Below, in pieces: positions 1 to 6,982 of a stretch of DNA of 15,568 nt. Both the position numbers and the translations under genes were made by a program. Source of the DNA: CAZAPZ01 sp964487285 (GTDB lineage Bacteria > Campylobacterota_A > Desulfurellia > JAADFJ01); the NCBI GenBank assembly GCA_964487285.1, contig CAZAPZ010000033.1:1-15568 (forward strand). Direction: 5' to 3'. Position 1 is the first letter of the stretch. Each line of letters opens with the position of its first letter. Under the pieces are notes generated by a model. It made no database searches. It was not told where the DNA came from and worked only from the letters and a program-made list of their open reading frames with translations.

Positions 1-1
1 C

Positions 2-94
2 TCAAAACCTCTACCGGAAGAAGAATTTGAAAGATTGCTGGCAATGGGAACGATTGGATTTAAAAAGAAAGGAACCGGCTCAAAAACATCTTGA
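2..94 (+). CDS. 3' end of an unrecognised plus-strand gene (partial)
   Basis: An open frame runs in from the left edge and encodes about 30 residues ending at TGA (92-94). The visible tail is rich in Glu and then Lys (PLPEEEFERLLAMG, then GFKKKG). It has no motif I recognise, so no function is offered. An intrinsic terminator begins seven bases after the stop, which supports this being the true end of a transcribed gene. The reading frame is supported only by the absence of stops over a short stretch plus that terminator. Confidence 0.5.
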   Translation, partial: SKPLPEEEFERLLAMGTIGFKKKGTGSKTS

Positions 95-100
95 CTATCT

Positions 101-134
101 GCAGACTTGACTGTCTGCCGGTTTTTCTTTTTTT
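101..134 (+). terminator. Rho-independent terminator after the left-edge gene
   Basis: GCAGAC (101-106), a 6-nt loop, GTCTGC (113-118), then CGG and a T-rich tract (122-134) interrupted by one C. An outer pairing of ACCGGC (74-79) with GCCGGT (117-122) is an alternative, competing fold. The hairpin plus U-tract is the standard intrinsic terminator layout and separates the upstream gene from mqnD. Confidence 0.85.
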
Positions 135-348
135 GATCTCACCCCAAATTTTGTGTAAATATTGAAATCCGGTAGTATGGAGAATGAAGAAACAACAATT
201 AGCGGCATAGACCTGCCTGCCGTGAATATTTATCGGAGCGGTATGATTTATCCATGCATAACATTTGATAATATCTCAGACTATAATCCTTTTATTCTAA
301 TGTTTGTTCTGTATAATATTTGCTAATATTACAATTTTAGGAGAGAAA
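135..348. other. Intergenic region upstream of mqnD
   Basis: About 210 bp lie between the terminator and mqnD. Visible elements are a TATAAT at 312-317 and another at 282-287, both without a good -35 partner, and AGGAGAG (339-345) as the mqnD ribosome binding site. A segment at 139-161 (CTCACC... with TTTTGTGTAAAT) resembles the outer ends of IS256-family elements, but no transposase follows. A 49-codon open frame at 177-326 runs over the presumed promoter and has no recognisable content. Confidence 0.5.
312..317 (+). promoter_or_regulatory. Candidate -10 box for mqnD
   Basis: A consensus TATAAT sits 31 bases before the mqnD start and would give a leader of about 25 nt containing the AGGAGAG site. 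There is no convincing -35 hexamer 16-18 bp upstream. In such AT-rich DNA a chance match is quite possible. Confidence 0.4.
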
Positions 349-1197
349 ATGAGTACACTTACATTTGGGCATAGCCCTGATTCCGATGATGCTTTTATGT
401 ATTATCCGCTTGATATACCCGAGAAAATTGATACGGAGGGAGTGCATTTTAGGCAAATTTTAGATGATATAGAAACACTTAATAATGCGGCAATGAAAGA
501 GAAATACGATGCTACGGCTATAAGCGTGGCTGGTTATCCCGATATTGCCGACAACTACGCTATTATGGCAAGCGGAGCAAGTATGGGGGAAGGATACGGC
601 CCTATTGTGGTGGCAAGAGAAAATATGTCGTTTGACGAACTTTCAAAATCGGTCATCGCAATTCCCGGTATTTATACGACAAGTTTTCTCGAACTTGAGC
701 TGATTCTTGGAAAATTCAGCTATAAAGTCATTGATTTTGACAAAATTATAGATGCGGTTAAGAATAATGAAGTGGATGCCGGTTTAATTATACACGAGGG
801 TCAGCTTACATTTAAGGAAGATGGGCTTTTCAATGTGTGCGATATTTATGCCTGGTGGCAAAAAAAAACAGGTGGACTCCCTTTGCCGCTTGGAGTTGAT
901 GCCGTTAAAAGATCTCTCGGAAAGGAAAAAATGGAAAAAATAGCACGCATACACAAAAGGGCAATTCAATATTCGCTTGACAATAGAGATGAAGCTCTCT
1001 TATATGCGGCTCGTTTCGCAAGAGGACTAAAAAAAGACAATATGAATAAATTTGTAGGCATGTATGTCAATCAAAGGACTGTCGATATTGGAGCAGACGG
1101 ACTGAAAGCCTGCCAGATACTGCTTGATGAATCATATAAAAAAGGATTGACAAAAAAAGCCGTTAAGATTGATCTGGTGTATTCGCCTATTTCATAA
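349..1197 (+). CDS. mqnD: MqnD, 1,4-dihydroxy-6-naphthoate synthase (futalosine menaquinone pathway)
   Basis: The 282-residue protein converts cyclic dehypoxanthinyl futalosine to 1,4-dihydroxy-6-naphthoate in the cytoplasm, a late step of the futalosine route to menaquinone. Family hallmarks are the N-terminal GHSPDSDDAFMYY (residues 7-19), the Thr pair in PGIYTTSF (110-111), the IIHEGQLTF segment whose His149 matches the proposed catalytic base of the family, and GGLPLPLG (175-182). Its length is normal for MqnD, and the GHSP..DDAF and HEGQLT signatures favour MqnD over its homologue MqnA. I chose ATG 349 because AGGAGAG (339-345) lies just ahead of it; the in-frame TTG at 304 would add 15 unconserved residues. 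No other mqn gene is nearby, so the rest of the pathway must lie elsewhere. The 3' end overlaps convergent dctM by 11 bp. Confidence 0.93.
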   Translation: MSTLTFGHSPDSDDAFMYYPLDIPEKIDTEGVHFRQILDDIETLNNAAMKEKYDATAISVAGYPDIADNYAIMASGASMGEGYGPIVVARENMSFDELSKSVIAIPGIYTTSFLELELILGKFSYKVIDFDKIIDAVKNNEVDAGLIIHEGQLTFKEDGLFNVCDIYAWWQKKTGGLPLPLGVDAVKRSLGKEKMEKIARIHKRAIQYSLDNRDEALLYAARFARGLKKDNMNKFVGMYVNQRTVDIGADGLKACQILLDESYKKGLTKKAVKIDLVYSPIS

Positions 1198-2455
1198 TAG
1201 CCGGTAAAAATGTTGTCAGAGGTGAAAAAAAGCTTATGGCCATAAGGTCGCAAATCATAACTATGAGAAACGGAACTGCAGCTCTCGAAATCTGAAGCAT
1301 ACTGCTTTCTGCAATAGGAGCTGACACTATGAGATTGATGCCAAGCGGCGGTGTCAGCATCCCTATTGAAAGGTTGGTAACAACAATAACACCAACCGTT
1401 AGGGGATCTATGCCGGTAGATAACAATATCGGCGTAACAATCGGGGTAAATAATATTATAGACGCTGCTGTTTCGACGAAAGTTCCCATTATCAGTAAAA
1501 ATAGATTTATTATCAAAATTATCATTATTTTCCCCGTTGCAATTGAACTGATAAAATTATAAATCAGATGCGGTATATTATTTATTGAAAGATACCATGA
1601 AAATACAGTCGCAAACGATATGATAAGAAGGATAACGGAACTCATAATTGCACCTGACTTTGCTGCATGAAATGTTAATTTCCACGTCAGCTGTTTGTAA
1701 ACGAATTTGCCTACAACAAAAGAATAGGCAACTGCAACGGCTGCAGATTCAGTTGCAGTAAATATTCCGGCTAATATTCCTCCTATTACGATCACAGGTG
1801 CCCCTATGGCGAGAATTGATTCTTTGAAGCTTTTTGCAGCTTGCCCAAAACTAAATCTTTTTTTACTATGCGCAGAATTGTTTGGCGAGATAAATGCCGC
1901 AGTTATAGCAAGCGATATACCAATTAGAACACCCGGCACAATACCTGCTATAAACAGTTTTCCGACGGAGACTCCAGTTATAAATCCATATATAATCATT
2001 GGAATACTCGGGGGTATAATAACTCCCATTGAGCCCGCCGAAGCTACCGTTGCTGCTGCCAACGGAGCCGGATAACCGTTCTTTTTCATAGCAGGTATCA
2101 TAATTAAGCCTATTGCAGCTGTATCGGCTGCTGCAGATCCTGATATACCTGCAAAAAGCATGCTTGATAGAATAGCGGTGATTGCGATACCTCCGGGGAG
2201 AGATCCGACTATACTTTCCGCAAACTCTACAATTTTTTGAGATAATCCTCCGCTGTTCATTAGTTCTCCTGCAAACATAAAAAGTGGAATTGCAAGAAGT
2301 ACATAAGAATTTATTCCCTCAAACATCCTCTGAGCAATCATAACAAGCGGCATTGAATGTATTAAAAAAGCTGCCAAAGTTGCGATTCCTATTGCAAAAG
2401 CTATCGGGAATCCGAAGATAATGAGCAAAGCAAGTATTGAAACTAAAATCGTCAT
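1187..2455 (-). CDS. dctM: TRAP transporter large permease subunit (DctM family)
   Basis: A 422-residue, almost wholly hydrophobic inner-membrane protein of the size usual for the 12-helix DctM/SiaM subunit, which forms the sodium-driven translocation channel of TRAP transporters. Recognisable family segments are SGSAAADTAAIGLIMIPAM (105-123), the GVIIPPSIPMIIYGFITGVSVG block (144-165), GIFTATESAAVAVAYSFVVG (230-249) and GMLTPPLGINLIV (365-377). The ATG abuts the dctQ stop with no gap (TAAATG), and no strong ribosome binding site is visible, so translation is probably coupled to dctQ. The gene converges on mqnD with an 11-bp overlap and no terminator lies between them. Substrate cannot be deduced from this subunit. 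Confidence 0.95.
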   Translation of the reverse strand: MTILVSILALLIIFGFPIAFAIGIATLAAFLIHSMPLVMIAQRMFEGINSYVLLAIPLFMFAGELMNSGGLSQKIVEFAESIVGSLPGGIAITAILSSMLFAGISGSAAADTAAIGLIMIPAMKKNGYPAPLAAATVASAGSMGVIIPPSIPMIIYGFITGVSVGKLFIAGIVPGVLIGISLAITAAFISPNNSAHSKKRFSFGQAAKSFKESILAIGAPVIVIGGILAGIFTATESAAVAVAYSFVVGKFVYKQLTWKLTFHAAKSGAIMSSVILLIISFATVFSWYLSINNIPHLIYNFISSIATGKIMIILIINLFLLIMGTFVETAASIILFTPIVTPILLSTGIDPLTVGVIVVTNLSIGMLTPPLGINLIVSAPIAESSMLQISRAAVPFLIVMICDLMAISFFSPLTTFLPAIMK

Positions 2456-2977
2456 TTACGGCTTTTCTTTATGAGTAAGGTTAGTCATTAGATCTGCTGC
2501 GATATGAATAATCCATATTATCGCAGTTATAGGCAGCGCTGAGAATGGAATACTGTACGGAATATTCAAAGTCGCTGTTCTTTCAGACGAGTAGAGTTGA
2601 ACAAGCGTAATACTTTTTGATAAAATAACAACCCAAATACCCATAATCGCCAAAAGAATAATGATCTCTTTAAATTTATTTGTCTTTGCTGAAATATGAG
2701 TGCTTATCAGATCAATGCCAACATGAGCGCCTTTCTTATATGCGACTGTCGATCCAAGAAAGGCAAGCCAAGTTAGGAGATATCTTGACACCTCGCTTGA
2801 CCAATATATTGAATTATTCAAGACATATCTAAAAAATACACTTGTAACAAGAAGAAGTGAGATTGCTATCATAAGAGTAACAACAATAAGCAATACCCAT
2901 TTATTTACTACATCGCTTGTCCTTCGCAGCAAAGCCGATATGTTTTTCATTACATCTGCCGCTGCATATTTTAACAT
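2456..2977 (-). CDS. dctQ: TRAP transporter small permease subunit (DctQ family)
   Basis: A 173-residue inner-membrane protein with four predicted helices (about 27-49, 62-80, 104-122 and 144-164), as expected for DctQ, which pairs with DctM and helps dock the periplasmic binding protein. Family features are FFRYVLNNSIYWSSEVSRYL (48-67), TWLAFLGS (69-76), the AHVGIDL signature (84-90) and the L..P....PFSALPI segment before the last helix. GAGGTT lies about 8 bp before the ATG at 2977; Met10 is a possible later start. The dctM start follows the stop directly. A 121-bp gap separates this gene from dctP, unlike the tight dctQ-dctM junction. Confidence 0.94.
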   Translation of the reverse strand: MLKYAAADVMKNISALLRRTSDVVNKWVLLIVVTLMIAISLLLVTSVFFRYVLNNSIYWSSEVSRYLLTWLAFLGSTVAYKKGAHVGIDLISTHISAKTNKFKEIIILLAIMGIWVVILSKSITLVQLYSSERTATLNIPYSIPFSALPITAIIWIIHIAADLMTNLTHKEKP

Positions 2978-3098
2978 GGCAACCTCAACTTTTATACAAA
3001 ACCGTACATACGAAGTCCAATGTCAAGATACCGCATAGATTGTCTTACTAAATATTTACGCTGATTACACTGTCTTTATATAGTAAAAGGCAAGTAAT
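2978..3098 (-). other. dctP-dctQ intergenic spacer
   Basis: The 121-bp gap inside the TRAP operon has no open frame of note. TTACTA and TAGTAA sequences (minus strand, about 3083-3088 and 3046-3051) could form a weak stem that would stabilise or attenuate the message after dctP. A longer spacer after the binding-protein gene is common in binding-protein-dependent transporter operons, where the solute-binding protein is made in excess. The structural reading here is inference. Confidence 0.35.
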
Positions 3099-4070
3099 TT
3101 ATTTTGACGCAAGAATCATATCAAGATATTTTTTTGCATCACCGCTAAAGTGGGATTTTAATTTTTGAACTTTTATCTTAAAGGAGTTGATATCTGGATG
3201 CATGTCTATAATCATTCCATGCTTTTTTAGCTCGGACAAAAAGAATTTTACTTTGTCTCTATTTAATTTTCTTTCATATATAGATGCATCTTTTGCAGCG
3301 CTATAAAGCAGCTTTTGATATTTGGCAGGTAATTTGTCATAGAATGATTTACTGCCCACAAATACGAGAGCCGAATATACGTGATGCGTCAACGAAAGGT
3401 ATTTCTGAACCTCATAAAGTTTGTATTGATAAATAACCGCAAGTGGGTTCTCCTCGCCGTCTATGACATGTTGGGATAGCTGTGTATATATCGGCCACGG
3501 CATAGGCGTAGGATTTGCTCCGATTGCTCTCCATATACTAATCTGAAACTGGCTATTCATAACCCTGATTTTCAAACCTTTCACATCTGCAGCGGTATGA
3601 ACAGGTCTTACCGAATTGGTGAGGTTTCTAAAACCATTTTCCAAAAAATGAAAACCTATTAAATCGGCTTTTTTAAATTGAGATAGAATAGCCTGACCTA
3701 TTTTACCGTCAAGTATTCTATCGACATCTTTATAATTTTTAAAGATAAATGGGAATTCTATAGCTTTTATAGCAGGCACAAATTTGTCAATAGGCCCTGC
3801 TGTAATAACACCTGCCTGAAGAACTCCAAGTTGAAGCTGCTGCAGTATGCTAGTCTCGTCTCCTACGGAGCCGGAATGATGAATGATAACCGATATTGCA
3901 CCGCCACTCTTTTTCTCAACTATCTGCTTAAATCTTGCTGCAGCTTTATAGTGAAATGTTTTCGTGGTTGTCACAATTCCAAGATTGATAATATACTTTG
4001 CAGCATAGGATTGAGCCGAAAACCCAATACCTACAATCACAACAAATAAAACTATAAAAAATTTCCTCAT
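3099..4070 (-). CDS. dctP: TRAP transporter periplasmic solute-binding protein (DctP family)
   Basis: A 323-residue secreted protein that captures the substrate in the periplasm and delivers it to DctQM. The N-terminus is a typical signal peptide: MRK, a hydrophobic core, then SYA before a probable cleavage at residue 23. Family landmarks are FRNLTN (147-152), KGLKIRV with the conserved carboxylate-binding Arg169, DGEENP (204-209), and YEVQKYLSLTHH (219-230). I chose ATG 4070 because AGGGGG sits 6 bp upstream; the in-frame ATG-equivalent at 4100 would put ten charged residues ahead of the signal peptide. Arg169 predicts an organic-anion ligand such as a dicarboxylate, 2-oxoacid or aliphatic or aromatic acid, but the exact ligand cannot be read off. 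It is the first gene of the dctPQM unit. Confidence 0.95.
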   Translation of the reverse strand: MRKFFIVLFVVIVGIGFSAQSYAAKYIINLGIVTTTKTFHYKAAARFKQIVEKKSGGAISVIIHHSGSVGDETSILQQLQLGVLQAGVITAGPIDKFVPAIKAIEFPFIFKNYKDVDRILDGKIGQAILSQFKKADLIGFHFLENGFRNLTNSVRPVHTAADVKGLKIRVMNSQFQISIWRAIGANPTPMPWPIYTQLSQHVIDGEENPLAVIYQYKLYEVQKYLSLTHHVYSALVFVGSKSFYDKLPAKYQKLLYSAAKDASIYERKLNRDKVKFFLSELKKHGMIIDMHPDINSFKIKVQKLKSHFSGDAKKYLDMILASK

Positions 4071-4100
4071 ATAAATCCCCCTAAATTTTTTTCTTAACAA

Positions 4101-4106
4101 ATTATA
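4101..4106 (-). promoter_or_regulatory. Candidate -10 box for dctPQM
   Basis: On the minus strand a consensus TATAAT lies 31 bp before the dctP ATG. TTGAAT is upstream but with a 21-bp spacer, which is too long for a standard promoter, so the -35 is poor or an activator is needed. A 7-bp inverted repeat overlaps the -35 area. Confidence 0.4.
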
Positions 4107-4107
4107 T

Positions 4108-4139
4108 TCTATCTATGGTATATATAAATTCAAGATAGA
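4108..4139. repeat. Inverted repeat in the miaA-dctP gap, possible operator
   Basis: TCTATCT (4108-4114) and AGATAGA (4133-4139) are perfect complements separated by 18 bp, and they flank the presumed -35 region of dctP just upstream of its TATAAT. The position would suit a repressor or activator of the TRAP operon. There is no U-tract, so it is unlikely to be the miaA terminator. The AT-rich background keeps confidence low. Confidence 0.35.
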
Positions 4140-4140
4140 T

Positions 4141-5070
4141 TCAATGAGATACTTTGTCAAATAAGCTTTCCGAACCGCTAAGCATGTCTTTTATAAAATC
4201 AAAAACGGAATCATCGCCTGTTTCAAAAAAAAACAGGTTTTCCTCTTTTTTTAGCCATGTCATCTGACGCTTTGAATAGCTGAGCGTTTCGGCAATAGTA
4301 TCGTTTACTGCATCTTCAAGAGAAATATGTCCGTCTATCACAGCAGACGCCTGTTTATATCCAATAGATTTCAACGGTTTAATATCTCGACCAAAAGAGT
4401 TGATGATTGAGCGTGTTTCTTCTACAAGTCCCGATGAGAACATCTGCTTGGTACGCTCATTAATCTCACCGGATTGCTCCTTGCTGCGTAAAATGGCAAT
4501 TTTAAGCGGTATAAATTCAGGTTCTGTAATCTTTTTGAAACTTCTTATCGAAATTCCGGTAGCGAGATATACGCATAGCGCTTTTTCCAATCTATACTTA
4601 TCCCGCATATCAATTTCCAGCGCTCTCTTGGGATCGCATAGCTCAACAAAGGCATAGAGTTTGTCAAGCCTGCCTCTGTAAGCCTGCAAAACATATTCTG
4701 ATATCCAGCAAGGCAACCCAATTTTTTTATCGCTTCCATAAAGCAGTTCTTTTATGTAAAAATTTGTTCCGCCAACAATAATCGGCAGTTTCCCTCTTGA
4801 TGCTATCTCTTTTATTTTAAGCCTGCCATCTTGTACAAAATCAACGGCCGAATATGCCTGATCGGGATCTTTGATGTCTATAAGATGATGCGCAACGATC
4901 CTTTTTTCTTTCGGAATTTTTGCACTTCCTATATCAAAACGCCTATATACCTGCACAGAATCAGCAGATATTATTTCCCCGTTAAATCGACTTGCAATTT
5001 TAATAGCCAAATCGCTCTTTCCAGATGCCGTTTGACCTAAAACGATGATAACTATCGGTTTAGATTTCAT
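4141..5070 (-). CDS. miaA: MiaA, tRNA dimethylallyltransferase
   Basis: A 309-residue cytoplasmic enzyme that transfers the dimethylallyl group from DMAPP to N6 of A37 in tRNAs reading UNN codons. Visible motifs are the P-loop GQTASGKS (12-19), ADSVQVYRRFDIGSAKI (36-52) with catalytic Asp37, HHLIDI (61-66), the GGTNFYIK block (100-107), GYKQ (237-240), and SYSKRQMTW (264-272), the last being the normally Arg-Tyr-Ala-Lys-Arg-Gln region. I chose ATG 5070 because it overlaps the recO stop as ATGA and has AGGTG 9 bp upstream; a GTG at 5082 would add four residues without a good ribosome binding site. It is the last gene of the ftsH-folP-recO-miaA block. Confidence 0.96.
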   Translation of the reverse strand: MKSKPIVIIVLGQTASGKSDLAIKIASRFNGEIISADSVQVYRRFDIGSAKIPKEKRIVAHHLIDIKDPDQAYSAVDFVQDGRLKIKEIASRGKLPIIVGGTNFYIKELLYGSDKKIGLPCWISEYVLQAYRGRLDKLYAFVELCDPKRALEIDMRDKYRLEKALCVYLATGISIRSFKKITEPEFIPLKIAILRSKEQSGEINERTKQMFSSGLVEETRSIINSFGRDIKPLKSIGYKQASAVIDGHISLEDAVNDTIAETLSYSKRQMTWLKKEENLFFFETGDDSVFDFIKDMLSGSESLFDKVSH

Positions 5071-5810
5071 ACGGTTTTGCACCTAAGAATGTATTCTTCC
5101 CAAAAACTTGCCATTTTAAGCGGTTTAGTAATATGGCTTTTGATAATATTATACGCTGTTTTTACAATTCTTAACTCCATATCCGATGAAAATTTTACAG
5201 TTTGAAGACTCTTTATATCGATTGTTTCAAGATAAAACATAGGCTTTAGAATACACGACCCAATCGCTTCTCCGCCGCTGGCGCATAAAAGATGAAAAAA
5301 TACTCCACCTTGATACACCGCATCATTTCCAATTTCTTTGCCGCATTTCTGACATTTGTTATCAGGAAAAAGTCCACTGTAATGCAAAGTTTTTATAAAA
5401 AAATATGCAAACAATATCGGCTTTGTTTTGCTTGTAATACACTGCAGGAACTCTCTCAAAAAAAGCCAGAATTGGGGCGAAGGATCACCCTTCTTAAAAA
5501 AATAGCTTACAATTTCAGAAACAAAAAACGAGAGGTTAAGCATAGTAAAATCAGTGTGAATGGCTCTTAGCGGATTTATGATGACGGCCTCTTTTGCCAC
5601 CACCGCTTCTCTACCGTCTTTTGAATCAACCCAAAATTTAGATTCTGTTATAGGTTCAACCGATTCGCCAAATCTGCTTTTTAATCGGCTGGCGCCTCTT
5701 GCAATGCAAGTTACTCTGCCATGTTTATAACTAAACAGATCCAAAAGTCTGTCAACCTCACCAAGCTTAATCGAATTAAGAGTGATTACATGAAGAATAT
5801 GAATAGTCAA
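5067..5810 (-). CDS. recO: RecO, DNA repair and recombination mediator
   Basis: A 247-residue RecFOR-pathway protein that anneals DNA and loads RecA on SSB-coated single strands. The N-terminal OB fold is recognisable from GEVDRLLDLFSYKHGRVTCIARGASRLKSRFG (17-48). A helical middle follows, then a zinc-finger-like segment at C153-x2-C156. The usual second CxxC is incomplete: Cys176 is present but residue 179 is Gly, with another Cys at 186. The gene starts with TTG overlapping the folP stop as TTGA, and no in-frame ATG lies nearby, so initiation probably depends on folP translation. It overlaps miaA by 4 bp. Divergence is strong, as is normal for RecO, but length and fold pattern fit. Confidence 0.88.
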   Translation of the reverse strand: MTIHILHVITLNSIKLGEVDRLLDLFSYKHGRVTCIARGASRLKSRFGESVEPITESKFWVDSKDGREAVVAKEAVIINPLRAIHTDFTMLNLSFFVSEIVSYFFKKGDPSPQFWLFLREFLQCITSKTKPILFAYFFIKTLHYSGLFPDNKCQKCGKEIGNDAVYQGGVFFHLLCASGGEAIGSCILKPMFYLETIDIKSLQTVKFSSDMELRIVKTAYNIIKSHITKPLKMASFWEEYILRCKTV

Positions 5811-6982
5811 CTTGATAAATTTACAGCATTAAACACAGCTCTTGCTTTTATATGATTTTTCACATTGTGCACTCTTATAATATCCGCTCCATGCTCAACA
5901 GCCATAAAATTCGCTATCAGAGTTTGAGCTTCTCTATCATCGACATCATCTCCTGTCAATGTCCCCAAAAAGCTTTTTCTTGATAAACCGATCAAAATAG
6001 GAAAGCTAAGCTGTTTAAAATTTTCAAGATTATTTATTATTGCAAGATTGTCTTTTATTCTTTTTCCAAAACCTATACCGGGGTCAATGATGATTTTATC
6101 CCGCTTAACGCCTTTTCCGATTAAATAATCTGATCTCGCTCTCAAAAAATCTGTGATCTCCTCAACGCAGTCATCGTAATATGGCTTCTCCTGCATATTT
6201 TCAGGAATACCTTTCATGTGCATTATGATAATGGGCAAGTCGTACCTAATCGATAGATCCGCCATCTTGTCGTCACTTACAGCACTGATATCATTTATTA
6301 TATTAGCTCCGGCTTTTATTGCTGCCTCAGCAACATCATGTATTTTTGCATCTATTGAGATTGGTAAAGAAGAAAATTTTCTTATCGCACCGATTACGGG
6401 AACAACTCGCCTGATCTGTTCATCTATTAAAACAGCCGATGATCCGGGGCGTGTAGATTCCCCTCCAACATCAATAATGTCGGCTCCATCGTCAATCATT
6501 TGCTTCGCGTGACTTATGGCATCGTCAATATTAAAAAACTTGCCTTCATCTGAAAATGAATCAGGGGTAACGTTAAGAATACCCATCACTAAGGGTCTTT
6601 TTCTTTTTATGCCTATGATAGGTGATGATGATTGTCTATCCGAATTATTGAATTTTTTTATAGACAGGGCAATGTTCCTTATGATGGATGTCTGTTTTTT
6701 TGCGTTTTCTGCAAAATAAGTAAACTGTTTAACCGTTCCAAAAAGGAGCACATCGGATTTATCCACGCTGCAGTCAATAACTCCTTTCGCACATGCAGCA
6801 TCCGCACCGGCAGATAACATTCCCTGTTTGATTATATTTGCATCTCTGCTCTTTACATTTTTGATGAGTATAGCGTATGTTCTTGCTTTAGGCGCCATGA
6901 TATCAACCGATTTCGGATCAGCACCAATCAAACTTATCATGCGCCTCACTTTTTCGCTGCTATTTACATCAAAAAATCGCAT
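5807..6982 (-). CDS. folP: FolP, dihydropteroate synthase (long form with N-terminal domain)
   Basis: It condenses 6-hydroxymethyl-7,8-dihydropterin diphosphate with p-aminobenzoate in folate synthesis. The 391 residues comprise an extra domain (about 1-125, with MAPKARTY and GADAACAKGVIDC) followed by the TIM-barrel. Barrel motifs are GILNVTPDSFSDEG (134-147), DVGGESTRPGS (171-181), ASN-ASP 230-231, MHMKG (254-258), DPGIGFGKR (300-308), SRKSFLG (334-340) and RVHNV (370-374). The N-terminal extension is known in many Desulfobacterota and Clostridia. Oddity: the usual SIDTxK strand reads SIDAKI (209-214), keeping Asp211 but losing the Thr and moving the Lys. The ATG follows the ftsH stop directly (TAAATG), and the stop overlaps the recO TTG, so the whole block is probably one message. 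Confidence 0.95.
   Translation of the reverse strand: MRFFDVNSSEKVRRMISLIGADPKSVDIMAPKARTYAILIKNVKSRDANIIKQGMLSAGADAACAKGVIDCSVDKSDVLLFGTVKQFTYFAENAKKQTSIIRNIALSIKKFNNSDRQSSSPIIGIKRKRPLVMGILNVTPDSFSDEGKFFNIDDAISHAKQMIDDGADIIDVGGESTRPGSSAVLIDEQIRRVVPVIGAIRKFSSLPISIDAKIHDVAEAAIKAGANIINDISAVSDDKMADLSIRYDLPIIIMHMKGIPENMQEKPYYDDCVEEITDFLRARSDYLIGKGVKRDKIIIDPGIGFGKRIKDNLAIINNLENFKQLSFPILIGLSRKSFLGTLTGDDVDDREAQTLIANFMAVEHGADIIRVHNVKNHIKARAVFNAVNLSS

Noticed and set aside
177..326. 49-codon plus-strand open frame upstream of mqnD
   Set aside because: No recognisable motif, no ribosome binding site, and it runs across the presumed mqnD -10 box and leader.
2991..3026. TTGACA (3021-3026, minus) with TATAAA (2991-2996) as an internal dctQ promoter
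   Set aside because: The spacer is 24 bp, too long for a sigma-70 promoter, and no better -10 lies 16-18 bp from the TTGACA.
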